Shown here in pieces: positions 52,008 through 63,825 of a stretch of DNA of 64,000 nucleotides. Location of the stretch: positions 29,468,533 through 29,532,532 of the forward strand of contig JAKZAP010000001.1 in the NCBI GenBank assembly GCA_023053575.1, in the 5' to 3' direction. The first letter of the stretch is position 1, and each line of letters starts with the position of its first letter. The DNA is from Branchinecta lynchi. Taxonomy: Eukaryota; Arthropoda; Branchiopoda; Anostraca; Branchinectidae. The position numbers were made by a program, and so were the translations under genes. Below the pieces are notes generated by a model. The model was not told where the DNA came from. It was given only the letters and a program-made list of their open reading frames with translations, and searched no databases.

Positions 52008-54751
52008 CTAGACCTAAGTTGCCTTGGCAACGTGAATTGTTGCGGCAAGCTTTGTCCGGCTTCGCCGACTAAAGTGTTGCGAGCAACACTTTGGTTTTGT
52101 TTCTTCGCTGTCAGTTAAATGCTGAAGTTGTCAACTTATCGAAGCTTTTAAAATGGTATGTTCTAAAAGGAATCATCACATGATCAAAAGGTATTGTTCA
52201 GCTTTGTAAAAACAACAACAAAAGAATATCGAAAGAAGGGACTAAATTGACTTTGCAGTCAGTTAAAATTTATCCTTTTCAATCATAGACATCGTGACGG
52301 ATGAAAACTTGGAACAATATCTTATATAATCTAGTTGGTATTATAAAGCTATCCGTAACTTTTCAGGATTAAAATGACACTATTAATTATTACGAAACTC
52401 AAACTCATTGTTTTACATTATCGTTTGTACCCATTGCGTAAACAGTTAATCCTAGGTTACAGCGATATACCATCGATACAAACTTTCTTACCGTCAGACT
52501 TAGAGAAATCGAATACAATGTGCACCAATTTACAAAAGTTCTAGCCCCTCGTGAACCGATTCTTACTTGCAAGTCCCTCTCTCGTGATAGACATCAAGTT
52601 CACCGGATAAAAATAATGGGTACACCAGCTAGCAAAAGTTGCAAACCCCTCATCCCTGAAGATGATTGTAGCATAACGGCCGATTACTACTTACAAGTCC
52701 CTTGCATGTCTTACAATTGGGAACCAAATTGTTCTTACCATCGAATACACCGGAAACAAATAACAGGTACGCCAACTAGCAAAAGCTTCAAACCCCTCAT
52801 TGCCGAAGATGATTATGAGCTAACAGTTGACTGTTAAATACATGTCTCACAACTGGTATCGCCTATTTTTGGTTTCAGTGTGTACCTTACTACTGAAGTT
52901 TTCAACCCCTCAACTTATCGAAGCTTTTAAAACGGGATGTTCCAACAAAATTTAATCATATGACCAAAAGTTATTCTTCAGCGTTGTAAAAACAACAATA
53001 AAATGATATCGGAAGAAAGGACTAAATTGATTTTGCCGTCAGTTGAACTTTATCCTTTTCAATCGTAGACATAACTTTGTCATCAGGGGCGTCGCAAGTT
53101 CATTTTCCTTTAGGGGAGGGGGGAGCCAACAAAATTTCAGGAATCTGCCGTGACGGATGAAAATTTGGAACACTATATTATATAATCTGGCTCGTATTGT
53201 AAAGCTATCCGTAACTTTTCAGGATTAAAATACCATAGATGACACTATTGATTATTATGAAACTGCCTCATTATTTTATATTTTCGTTTGTATCCCTTGC
53301 GTAAACAGTTACTCCTAGGTTACAGCGATAGACCATCGACAAAAACTTTCTTACCGTCAGATTTATAGAAATCGAACACAATGTGACCCATTTGCAAAAA
53401 TTTCTAGCCCCACGTGAACCGATTCCTACTTACAAGTCCATCTCCCCTGATATTCCCTCTCCCTTTGCTGTTATGTCGTTATGTTTTGACGTAAAAACAA
53501 CCCATCGGCTTGTCCGTTACCTGTTTTTTAGATTAAATTGAATTGAACTGAATAGACATCAAGTTCACCGAAAACAAATAATGGGTAGGACACCAGCTAG
53601 CAAAAGTTGCAAACCCCTCATCGCTGAAGATGATTGTAGCATAACAGCCGATAATTACTTACAAGTCACTTGCATATCTTACCATTGGGAACCAAATTGT
53701 TCTTACCATCGAATATACCGGAAACAAATCACAGGTACACCAACTAGCAAGAGCTGCAAACCCTCATTGCCGAAGATGATTATGAGCTAACAGTCGACTG
53801 TTGCTTACAAGTCCTCTACATGTCTCACAACTGGTATCGCCTATTTTTGGTTTTATTGCGTACCGTACTACTGAAGTTGTCAACCCCTTGAAATTTTCAA
53901 ACTGATGTATCTCACGAAGGAATTTTTGTACCATAAAAATGGATGACATATAATTTGATCAGCTGATCAACGGCTATCGATTGCCGTCGAAAAAAATATT
54001 CTACCTGTCTTAGTTCAAAAGTTGACTTTATTGCCGTAGGCCAACTTTCTAACGTCACCACTTAGAAAGGAGCAAAGGATAAGCTCTAGTTTCTTTAGCA
54101 ATGAGAGAACTTTTAAAGTTTAAGAGGCTCATCTGATGCTGTTTTTGTACCACAAACCCAAGTGCAAAAACAAGGAATGATAAACTCAGCTGAAACCGCG
54201 AACAGACATAGATAGAAACAATAGATGGCAGCACTTTCGGACCCGTGGGAAAAAACACTTTTTTGTTTCTGTAGATCTTTCTATTTATCACTCAAAGAAG
54301 ATATGTTGGCTGTGGGGCCGGGTAACTGCCGCATAAACATATACATTTTAGTCCATCTTCAATTTGAAACTGGTGCCTGCCGGCTTGCGTGCTAGAACAG
54401 AGCTTTCCACCCGAAAGCAGAAACATGGTTTGATGAAACGAAAGGTTCGCTACACAACTTCAGATAGTTCTCTCTGACATGTGCATATATAACTCCACTT
54501 CACTTTGCACACTGTAGGCTCTGGCTCGAGGACAAGCAAAAACCATCCTTATTGGCCCAGAGTTCTACAAGTTCTACGGAGCTTTCAAAAATGTAACGTA
54601 ATATTCATCAATCCGGCCTAAGGCCCACACTTTCCGTAAGAACCGCACAGGTTAGACCCTTACCAGTTACCAGGAATAAAATGAAATCGGCGGCGAAAAA
54701 AAAAAAAAAAAAAAAACGAGGACAAAACCAAAGTGTTGCTCTCGCGACACA
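52008..54751 (-). mobile_element. F1 Helitron-like element, copy C
   Basis: More diverged and shorter than copies A and B, but with both ends: minus-strand start TGTGTCGCGAGAGCAACAC and end hairpins with CTAG, next base T. Two small insertions interrupt it. One, near 53073-53149, contains CAGGGGCGTCGCAAGTTC. The other, near 53452-53554, is a retroposon tail with ATTGAATTGAACTGAATA. The internal TTACAAGTCCC units and the poly-A near 54697-54716 are retained. Confidence 0.7.
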
Positions 54752-55540
54752 GTTAAAGCTACTTCAGATTTCCGTCTGCTCTGGAAACACTAAGTTTTCT
54801 CGCGGACTCTCAACAGTCCCCAACCAGAAACACGCCATTTCATTTTCTCTTAAAGGGACAAGGGATTGCACTCCGAGAAAATCAATAAAAAATGGTCTCA
54901 GAACGTACTACAACTGCTTCGAGGGATTAAAACAAATTGGAACTTTGATTGTCCAAGAAACAAAGGAGAAAATGTTCGCTTGTGTAACTGAATCAGGACA
55001 AACAGACAGGAAGGTCAAGCACCCGTTAGTTATTTAAAGGGGCTAGCGACATGCGTAGGGGCTAAATCCATTCGAGGAGGGAGAAGAAGAGTCTTTTATT
55101 AATGCAGTAGAGGTATGCGTGTGTGAAGGTCACCTAACAGTGAACGGTCGCCGAAGAACAAAAAAAACGAAACCCGGTATTTTTCACAATAAAATACGTG
55201 CCAAAAACATATTCATGTTCTTATCACTTTTTCAATGTTTGATGATAGCATAGCTTGACTGAACTGTCACCTGGTGTTCCTTTCACAATTTGAATACTTT
55301 GCCAGGAGGAACGCACCCTCAGCCAAGAACATGGCGGTTCGAACCAACAGAACGCCTCTAGTCGAAGGAGAAGTACATTTGTAAATCCAAAATAAAATAA
55401 AATTTATTTGAATTTCTACTCAAAGTTTAGACCAGGATAAGCCTGAAATAGTTGGGTACTAGTTTAAATCTAGTTTGTTATTTTTCCTTTCCATTTGACT
55501 GTTTTATAAGCAAGTAAGAAAGCAAGGGTAGTGAAACAGT
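54752..55540. other. No gene established
   Basis: A 118-codon plus frame (54681-55037) starts inside the F1 poly-A and continues into unique sequence. It contains a cysteine and lysines but no motif, and its beginning is clearly not genic. An AATAAAATAAAATTTATTTG stretch at 55390 may be another tail. Confidence 0.35.
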
Positions 55541-55544
55541 TTTT

Positions 55545-55610
55545 CAATTCAATTCAATTTATTTTCAAAACCGATACAACGGTCAAGCCGATTTGGTGGT
55601 TCTTGTGAAT
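55545..55610 (-). repeat. Retroposon 3' tail
   Basis: TTCAATTCAATTCAATTTAT then TTTCAAAACCGATACAACGG and CAAGCCGATTTGG. Inverse of the tail type at 53480-53553 (CCATCGGCTTGTCCGTTACC). Confidence 0.5.
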
Positions 55611-55611
55611 A

Positions 55612-56035
55612 GATAGATAGATAGATTTATTTGCGCTAAAAAGTCACAAGGGCCATGGCAAATACAAAATAATAACAACAAAACAACAACAATAACAAAC
55701 CTACAAAAAACCTTCCTGATATGACAGAGCGATCCGAAGGAATCTTCCAAATCTCTTTAAATCCCCAAAATGTTTACTTTTTAATTTTCTAACAAGTTCC
55801 TCCCTCGAGAAAAAACCCACCCTAAAAATTTCCTCCCTTAGATACCTTAAACCCTCACAATCACAAATAAAATGCTCTACATCTTCATCAATCATCCCGC
55901 ACAAAGGGCAGAAATAAGGACCAGACGAAACTCTAATTTTCCCAATATATTTTCTTCTTTGGCCAAAAGGCAAACAATCTCCTCTCAGACTAATTAAACA
56001 TTTCAATTCTTCTGGAGATAACCCCGACTTAAAAT
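55612..56035 (-). pseudogene. LINE ORF2 C-terminus with 3' tail
   Basis: On the minus strand an open frame reads KSGLSPEELKCLISLRGDCL, then PFGQRRKYIGKI, and a zinc-binding motif C-x2-C-x8-H-x4-C (CPLCGMIDEDVEHFICDC). It ends LSYQEGFL. The same motif arrangement ends the LINE at 57524-60618 (CSLCGLEEENLSHFLSRC), so the two belong to related families. An AATAAA-type segment and (ATCT)n tail follow at 55612-55690. Everything upstream of the C-terminal domain is missing. Confidence 0.7.
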
Positions 56036-56140
56036 AAATTTCTTATTAGCACTAATCATATACAAAAGCTAATTATACACTAGTTTGGATATAACCAAGA
56101 CTTGTCAAACATAACACGAAAAATTCAAATCTATTTACAA

Positions 56141-56795
56141 TTAACGATGCGAGTTAAGAAGGGTGACGAAAGCGGGAACAAAACTTCTTAGGCAACGTGT
56201 CGTTGTATGTTTAATTGGCTGCAATTTGGGTATTGGCTGGGCTACCACACTCTCAGGCCTTACTCTTGCCGCTGAAAAATCTGGGGGGAGGATATCACGT
56301 AGTGCTGGTGCATTCATGATTTTAGTTCCAAACTCTAACAAAAGTTTTCCACGGCGCTTCAACAGGGTTTCTAAATTATAAGTATTAAGGAGGTCAACAT
56401 ACGGTACTCTAGGGGACTTGGAAACTACAAGGAGGGCTCTAAACTGTATCAAGAATGACTGTATCCTGGCAAGCGAATCAGACTGTTCACGAGTAATTCC
56501 AAAGTGCCACACAGGGCAATAGTATTCCAGAAGTGGGCGTATGAAAGAAAGATAAACTCTTAGGAGATGCTTAGGTGGGACTCCATATATGGATAATACT
56601 TTGAGGGAACGGATGGACATGTTACCTCTCCTTAGCATAACTTCAACCTGTCAATCCCACTTCAGATCCGCCGTTAAGCGAACTCCCAAGAGTTTAAACT
56701 CTCTAACATGATGAGAGTGAGGAATTGGAGGAAAAAAAACAGGGTTACTTTTTAAAAAGGACATTGTTAGAACCACGGATTTCTCCATGTTAACA
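56141..56795 (-). pseudogene. LINE reverse transcriptase, thumb to C-terminus
   Basis: Read on the minus strand it gives PHSHHVREFKLLGVRLTADL, KWD, an in-frame stop, then SLKVLSIYGVPPKHLLRVYL, SFIRPLLEYYCPVWHFGI and ESLLKRR-like residues to the stop. KLLGV-x7-KW and Y-x3-I-R-P-L-L-E-Y-x-C-P-V-W are hallmarks of the part after the RT palm in Jockey/CR1-type LINEs. The catalytic palm is missing and the frame is broken. It belongs to a different lineage from 55612-56035, since it lacks that C-terminal zinc motif. Confidence 0.75.
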
Positions 56796-57208
56796 ACCAT
56801 TCAAATACATACCATTCATTTTCAAATAAGCATACCTCTATTGTACCCAAATCGTGGACAGGCCAGATAGGAGGTTCTCGTCCAACAGCAATAGCATGTG
56901 ATAATTCATTGCTCTGTGGGAACGGAGAGATGGACATTCTACTGCTCACGAGTATTATAAGTTTTCGTCGCCAACCATTAGCATTCAGATGGACGGCATT
57001 GTGGAATTCTCGCTTCCGACTAAACCTTACCAAATAACTTTATATGCTATGGACGTGAATATGGAACAGGTTGTCCTGGCGCCTTAAAATCTGAACTGAG
57101 CCAAACTATTCAAGGTTCAATTCAATGTTCTAATTTGGAATGCAAATTTTTGGGACAGAATGAGGTCACGACTCCGAGTTAGTGCGGTTTCAACTAGGCA
57201 CACTTTAA
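56796..57208. other. No gene established
   Basis: A minus frame (56767-57033) overlaps the LINE end and has no motif. The plus strand has no splice context. Unassigned. Confidence 0.35.
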
Positions 57209-57523
57209 GCAAGAACATATAGTCTAACAGAACCTCCGTCTCCCAATCTCTGTGACTATGCGGAGTCAAATAGTTCCCCATACACTGTCCGCTACGAACG
57301 AGCGGAGGTTACTAGCTTCGCCACATGACGTGTCGTTACCTCCACAAATAGCTAAATCGCTGTTAAGTCGCTGGTGAGGAAAAGTAGAAGTCAAAGCTGA
57401 TTGATTCTGTGGACGCGCTCCAGGGCGGGTCACTGCGCGGAGTAAGACTCCTGCCAGCCACCTTCATTATTTCTTGTGCGATAAGTAACGGCGAAGACGG
57501 AAGAGGAGTAAACGGGTATCAAC
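57209..57523 (+). mobile_element. F4 DNA element, copy 3, left part
   Basis: GCAAGAACATATAGTCTAAC, then GAACCTCCGTCTCCCAATCT, CGAGCGGAGGTTACTAGC and GAGGAGTAAACGGGTATCAA, as in 6878-7252. It is cut at TATCAAC by the LINE and resumes at 60621. Confidence 0.7.
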
Positions 57524-60500
57524 GTGGAATTTTTTAGAAAAGGAAACTTCAGCTCTTCGATGTAAATTTATGAACCATAGTTTTTTGTTGTTAGGAGACT
57601 TTAACGCGTATACAGCGGATTCAATTGAGTTACCCGAAGTGGAAATTCCGGATAATTATTCTGTTATCCACTGATGTATAGGATACCAAGAAAGAGTATG
57701 GATGTTAAAAGAAGATTGAACGTTTGGGGTAGAAAGCTCCTGGCATTTTGTGCGGAAGTTGGAGTTGCCATTGGTAATGGGAGATTTGGAGTTGATAAGT
57801 TAGCGGGTGAGTATACATGTATTTCGGGTCTTAGGCCAAGTGTTATTGATTATGTTTTAATAGATATTCGCCTGGATCCGGAATCGCTAGATGTTCAGGT
57901 TTTAAATATTCAGGTTTCTGACCATTTACCTATTAAGTTGAGTCTGGTTCAGGCCCATAGAAAAATTGAAGAATCACACCCGCCAAAAAACTTACCGCTG
58001 CCTCGTCGGCTTAAGAGTGCGTGGGGTGAGATGGAACAAAAGGTATTAAGCGCGATTTTTAGTGAAGAAGTTGTGCATCAAAAGCTAAAACATATGAGGT
58101 TAACTAGTAGTAATGCTGAAGATCTAGAAGCTAAGTTCAGTTCATTATTGCTGGAATTGTCTAATCCAGTTTCAGGGTCGTCGGAGCCATTGATTGATAG
58201 TTATTACGATATGGAGTGTATTAGAAGTAAGAAAGTATTAGTAAAAGCTCTAGAACTAGTAAGGCAGGCGAGGGATGAGGTTCAAAGCTTTAGTCTATTA
58301 ACTAGGTTTCGCGAGCTGAGAAGTTGTCACAAGAGGCTAATTAAGTCGAAGAAAAGATCATTCCTTCTTCGCAAAATGGAGGAGACGAGTCGCCTCTACG
58401 TGGAAAGTAATATGAAAGAATTCTGGAGACGGGTGAACCATAAACAAGGAAAAACATCACTTGGAATCCCTGATCCTGAAACCTGGCCGGAACATTTCTC
58501 AAGTAAAGAAGAAGGAGATCTAGGTAAGTGGTGTGAAGAAGAATTTGGTGGTCTTAATGTAGAAGTTAGTTATCCTATGAGGGAAGAAGATAATTCGCTT
58601 GTAGGTGAAGTGACTCGTGAAGAAGTAAGTGAGGCGTTAAAAAGATGAACGGAGGTTCGGCACAAGGTATGGACGGGCTCCCTACTCGGTTATATAAGAA
58701 ATTTTCCAGTCTATTTATGCCAATATTTATTATGTTATTTAATAATGTGATTTCTTCTGGAAAGTGGATTTCAGGATGGAAGACATCTCTGGTTTTGCCA
58801 TTGTTTAAGAAGGGGAGCCCATCACTACATGGTAATTACCGTCCAATTGCTCTAGTTTCATGTTTAAGTAAGATTCTAGAAAAGATAATTGATAATAGGC
58901 TAGGTGGTTAAGTAGGAATAGAATTATTTTTGAGAAGCAAGGAGGCTTTAGGGAAGGTTATAGCACAATTGATAGGGTTTTTATACTTAAGTCATTGATA
59001 GAGAAGTATTGTAGAGGGAGGAATACCCTGTTTGTTTTTTTCATAGACTTAGAGAAGGCTTTCGATAGCGTAGATAGAATCCTGCTTTGTAAAGAGTTGT
59101 TGAGGATAGGCCTGCCCCGGATTTTTGTTAGATTAGTTGGGGATATGTATAGGCTTACTAAAGGAATAGTTAAAGTAGCAGGGAAGGGATTTTCAGATTT
59201 ATTTGATTGTGAGGTAGGAGTGAAGCAGGGAAGCACTTTGTCACCGAGGCTTTTTTGTATTTATGTAAATGATATTGTTGAATATTTCCAGGAGAAATGG
59301 GCACTCACGGTGCGTCTAGGGAATTTGACATTATCACTGTTGCAATTTGCTGACGATGCTGCGCTGGTAGCTAAATCCCCCGAAGAACTGCAGAGTTTGT
59401 TAAATATATTAGCAGATTATTTGGACAATAAGAAGATGAAGTTGAGTGTTAAAAAATCAGAAATAGTAGTCTTTGGTAATAATAAAAATAATCACGAATG
59501 TGTCTATAAGGGTACTGATTTAAAAAGAATTGATACTTTCAAGTATCTTGGGTTTTTGTTGAATGAAAAAGGAAATTGGAAAGATCATGTTGAAGAAATG
59601 ATTCGCAGTGTCTGCTGCTGTGTTGAGAAATTCAGTGATAAGTGGAATAAAAAAATTTAAAAAAGCAAATATTTCAGTAAAAAATTCGCCCTACTCTCCA
59701 TTATGGGGCTGAGCTTTGGGGGTATGAGGCTATCCCGCAACTTGAAACCGTTCAGCTGCAACATTATAAGAAATTAATTGGGGTCCATCCTACAACTCCC
59801 ACGCTAGCCCTTAAGGGGGATTTAGGGCTCTGTTCTTTGCAGAAAGATAGAGCTTTCCAGGTTATTAGGTTTTGGATAAAACTTCTTCAACTGCCAGATG
59901 AGAGGCTGTTGAAGGCAGCGTATTTGGAACTATTAAAGCAGGGAAAGAAGAGATCCTGGCCATTTCAAGTGAAAGCCCTACTTGATAAAGCAGTGCTGTC
60001 TTCTGCATGGAATGAGGGTCTCGGTCCTACAACTGATCAAGATAAACTTTGTCGCAGTTTTGCGCGAGCTCAGGAGGATCAAACAATTCAACTTTGGCAT
60101 GAACAGACTGTTAATTCAGAGACTGAAAGATTATAGGAATATTAAAGAGTCGGTTGGTTTTGAATTTTATTTCAAGTTACGTTTACCGGCTGAAAACCTG
60201 CGTTTGTGGCTCCAGGTCCGAGCGAACAGTCTCCCTCTTAAGAGTAGGGTTAAATTATTTGAAAGAAATTCCCGAAACCCGAAGTCATGTTATACTTGCT
60301 CGTTATGTGGTTTGGAAGAGGAGAATCTGTCCCACTTCCTGTCAAGATGCAAGGGGCTCTCGGATTTGAGAGTAAGATTTCTTGGTGAAGATGGGTTGCT
60401 CTTTCCTGGTATCCTAAAGTCATCTTCACGGTCAGCGATAATGGCAGTTACAGGTTTTGTCAAAGAAGCGTTAAAGAGATTTAAATAGTTATTGGTGGTG

Positions 60501-60618
60501 GGAGTTTAAAGCGTTTTACATGTGAGTTTATATAATCGCTCTCTCGAAGTGTTTAAAAATGTATGATTTTGCGTATGGCCTCACGGCTAAAATTAAAGTA
60601 TCTATCAATCTATCTATC
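57524..60618 (+). pseudogene. LINE (non-LTR retrotransposon) ORF2, 5'-truncated and frameshifted
   Basis: ORF2 encodes an endonuclease and reverse transcriptase for target-primed insertion. In order I see: an APE endonuclease motif LLLGDFNAYT (57585) and its end SDHLPIKL (57916); a linker; RT blocks SAQGMDGLPTRLYKKF (58654), NYRPIALVSCLSKILEK, QGGFREGYSTIDRVFILK (58938), IDLEKAFDSVDR (59046), GVKQGSTLSPRLF and the catalytic FADD (59346); then KYLGFLLNEKGNWKDHV; and a C-terminal C-x2-C-x8-H-x4-C (60300). It needs frame changes near 57670, 58640, 58905, 59660 and 60120, so it is dead. The tail is AAAATTAAAGTATCTATC with (ATCT)n. It sits inside F4 copy 3. Confidence 0.85.
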
Positions 60619-60620
60619 AT

Positions 60621-60710
60621 TAGCTCAAAGATACCTCTAGGGCTGCTCGGTCTTGTCGGGGTTTTCATAGTCGCTGCATGCGACTAAAGACAGAAGCCCT
60701 ATCTGGTTAT
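60621..60710 (+). mobile_element. F4 DNA element, copy 3, right part
   Basis: TAGCTCAAAGATACCTCTAG, TCTTGTCGGGGTTTTCATAG, TCGCTGCATGCGACTAAAGA, then CAGAAGCCCTATCTGG. Continues the left part at 57209-57523 exactly where intact copies join (GGTATCAACATAGCTCAAAG at 25121-25484, minus strand). F1 copy D follows directly. Confidence 0.65.
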
Positions 60711-62563
60711 TGTGTTGCGAGAGCAACACTTCGGTTTTGTCGCTTGCAACAATCGGCTGTTAGACCATAATCATCTTCGTCGACGAGGGGTTAACAACGT
60801 CGGTAGTTGGTGTACCTATCAATCCTATTATTCCTTTCTTGTGTGTTTTATCGTGAGAACAATTTGGTACCATCTCTATCACGGGGAGATGGACTTGTAA
60901 GTAAGAATCGGTTGCTAGAAGTGGTTTATGAGGGGCTAGACACTTGTGAAAATTCGTGCACATTTTTTTATCTCTATAAATCAGAAGGTAACAAAACTAG
61001 TCTACTTGGTCTATCACTGTAACATTGAATTAAGTGGGAATTGACAACTTTAGTGGTAGGGTAGGGTACAAACTCAAACAAGGAATAGGCGGAACCCAAT
61101 TGTGAGACATGTCAGGGACTTGTAAGTAACAATCGGATCTTATACGATAATCGTCTTCGGCGGTGAGAGGTTTCCGACCGTGTTAACGCAACGGATACAA
61201 ATGGTAATGTAAAACAATGATATAGTTTCGAAATTATTAGCAGAGTGGCATCTATGGTATTTTGATCATGAAAAGTTACGGATAGCTTTACAATACGAAC
61301 TTGATTATATAAGATAATGTGTCAAGTTGTCATGAGTCACGATGTCTACGATTGAAAAGGATAACGCTCAATTGGCTGCAAAGTCAAGTTAGTCCCTAGT
61401 TCGGTTTTCTGTTTTTTTGTTACTTGTAAGCAAAAATCGACTATTAGACCATAACCATTTTCAGCGATGAGGGGCTTGTAACTTTTGCTAGTTGGTGTAC
61501 CTATTAATCCTATTATTTGTTTCTGGTGTCTTTGAACCGAAAAGAATTTAGTCCTATGTCTATCACGGGGAGATGGTCTTGTAAGCAGGTATCGATCTGA
61601 GGGTAAGAAAATTAGTCTCCATGGTCTATCACTGTAACTTAGAATCGAGTGTTTGAGGGGTTGACAACTTTAGTGGTAGGGTACACACTAAAAAAAAAAG
61701 AATAGGCGGAACCCATCTGTGAGACAAGTCAGGGACTTGTTCTAACAATCGGCGATTACACCAGAATCATCTTTGGCGATGAGGGGCTTCCGACTTTTCC
61801 TAGTATGCGTACCTATTTTGCGGTTCGAATGGCTTGGGCATGGGGGGGGGGGGGTGAGGACTGCAAAATATACGACTGGCTCTTTGTCGCCATACGACTA
61901 AAAAAATGTGATTTGTAGGTGAAACTCACGTTTGGTAACTGCTATTATGTCATTCTGAAAAGCACAAAATATACTACTGTCATACAGACAAGCTCAAAAT
62001 ATACGACTGAGAGTAGATTCTCTGGATCGTGGGGGGGGGGGGGTGAGTCCCCCCCCCACGCCCAACTTCGAACCGCCCCTGGATTCCGGTGTTTTTGATG
62101 ATGAGAAAAGTTTGGTTCATGTCGCCGTTCAAGAATCGGTTGCTAAACCATTGTCATTTTCATAATATGCTAGAACGGTCTATGCTGATGGTCTTTCACT
62201 GTAACCTAGAATCAGGTGTTGACGCAACGGATACGAATGATAAGGTAAAACAACGATATGTTTCAGAATAATAATTAAGTGACATCTATTGTATTTTGAA
62301 CTAAAAAGATATGGATAGCTTTATAATACCAACTTGGTAATATAAGATAATGTTCCAAGTTCCCACATTCACGATCTCTACGATTTAAAAGGATAAAGTT
62401 CAACTGGCTGCAAAGTCAGTTTAATCCCTACTTCTGATGTTCTTTTTTTTTTGGTTCAACGCTGAGGGATAACCATGTGAAGAAAAATATTCTTCATGGA
62501 TTGGAACACACCATTTAGGAAACCTCGATGGGTTGAAAAATTCAGCATTTAACCGTTATCGAA
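60711..62563 (+). mobile_element. F1 Helitron-like element, copy D (decayed)
   Basis: Opposite orientation to copies A-C and much more diverged. It starts with the hairpin TGTGTTGCGAGAGCAACAC and CGGTTTTGT, and contains inverse unit motifs such as ACCATAATCATCTTCGTCGA, GTTGGTGTACCTATCAATCC and GGGACTTGTAAGTAACAATC. It ends near ATTCAGCATTTAACCG, so the 3' hairpins and CTAG are lost. It lacks the poly-A and about 500 bp after the 5' end seen in the other copies. A small MITE is nested at 61819-62082. Confidence 0.6.
61819..62082. mobile_element. MITE nested in F1 copy D
   Basis: GCGGTTCGAATGGCTTGGGC then a G-run at the left; CCCACGCCCAACTTCGAACC and GCCCCTGG at the right. The ends are inverted copies (CAGGGGCGGTTCGAAG-like at the right). 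ATACGACTGGCTC / ATACGACTGAGAG blocks are repeated inside. No clear target duplication, probably hAT-like. Confidence 0.5.
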
Positions 62564-63462
62564 AAAACCCGCCCTGACATTTGCGTACCCATTTCAAGTG
62601 AACAAAGGGAAATTTGGCAACCGGAGCAGTGTCAAGTTCAGAATTTACACATTATTATATGAAATAGTAAAATTAACGGTATATCGCGTTATTCCATTTG
62701 GGATTGGATTTGGGATTGGAGGAATGGTGAGAAAAGGGGAAAGAGTAGGTGGTTGCGGGCTCTACCCTCCGATATTTAACAACCAAGGACGGGTTCATGC
62801 GGTTTGGATTCGGAATATATTACAAAGCAAATGATCTTTACACCACCTTATAGAGGAAGAGCTGTGACGTTGCTCTGAGTAAAAATGAGCAAATATCCAA
62901 AGTAGCATATCGACGCAAAATCAGCGTGTTTTTAGCTTTTAACGCCATTTTCTACGTTTTTCGAAAAAATACAATTTTCGTGGTCGTCCGTTATTCTGAA
63001 ACTGAAGTACGATTCTAATATAAAATCACAAGCTGAAACCGAAGACGATGTCAGATTTGGCGTATAAAGCACCAGAGAAAAAGTTAACGTAATTTTTGCA
63101 ACCAATTTCCCAAAAAAGTAAAATTTTCGTACTGGGTCCATTTGCTTGTACGAAAATGATATCCTGCCTGACGTAATATCCTAACTGAGACCAAAAGTGG
63201 AACCAACTGGGTGTTTAGTGTATCAGAAAGAAGTTTAATGATCATCAAATATGATAACTACGAATTTTGCTAAAACAAGAAAATTATTAAGAAACGTCAA
63301 ATATGAAGCAAAGTGGTTTTCAAGATTTTGTCCACCATTTAATGTCAGCAAATTGTGTGTTAATCTGAATAGCCTGTTAAGCAGAATCAACCCTATAGAT
63401 TTTTAAAAGGAGGTAATCAAACTGCAACTAGTGTTCATAGCTTCGTCCGTTGGAACAGACTA
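62564..63462. other. No gene recognised; one dispersed repeat
   Basis: Apart from R6 at 62690-62825 the region is AT-rich unique sequence. The minus frame 62932-63141 has no motif. Confidence 0.35.
62690..62825 (-). repeat. Dispersed repeat R6, copy 2 (inverted)
   Basis: GGGCTCTACCCTCCGATATT, AACAACCAAGGACGGGTTCA and TGCGGTTTGGATTCGGAATA are the reverse of 48835-48970. The plus frame 62598-62834 runs through it and is therefore not a gene. Confidence 0.55.
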
Positions 63463-63825
63463 AAGGCGTATTTTCGACGTTCCCCGAGGACTCCACTCGA
63501 GGAGTCCCCAAGAACGGGGCGTGCTCCAATTATTATCACCATCATTAAAAAATACTCCCTTTCCGATTCAGAGGGAAATCAATTTTGATGTTACTGCAAT
63601 GTAAAATTAATTACAACAATCAGAATAGACAAAACCAAAAATAAAGTGGATCCAGGCTATATTTCGTCAACTGCATATTTATTTATAGAAGAAAATTCAT
63701 TTTGGAAGCATTCCCATGCTCTCGTTGTTTTCCGGACGCGGAGTCCGCGTGGAGTGATTCCCTCTATTCTCGCCGTTCCCTTCGATTCCCGGCGGCGTCC
63801 TCGGGGAACCGCGAAAATATGCCTT
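63463..63825. mobile_element. MITE with AAGGCRTATTTTCG ends
   Basis: The left AAGGCGTATTTTCGACGTTC, CCCGAGGAC and, inverted, the right AAGGCATATTTTCGCGGTTC, CCCGAGGAC bound 363 bp. Further palindromic blocks occur inside (CTCCACTCGAGGAGTC; GGACGCGGAGTCCGCGT). The flanks suggest a TA or TTAA target but this is unclear. The minus frame 63657-63860 crosses its border and is not a gene. Confidence 0.65.

Noticed and set aside
54681..55037. A 118-codon plus frame
   Set aside because: It begins in the poly-A of F1 copy C and crosses the element border.
55701..56638. One continuous LINE on the minus strand
   Set aside because: The C-terminal zinc-motif piece (55612-56035) and the RT piece (56141-56795) do not join in frame. 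The upstream piece already ends in its own C-terminal block, so they look like two insertions.
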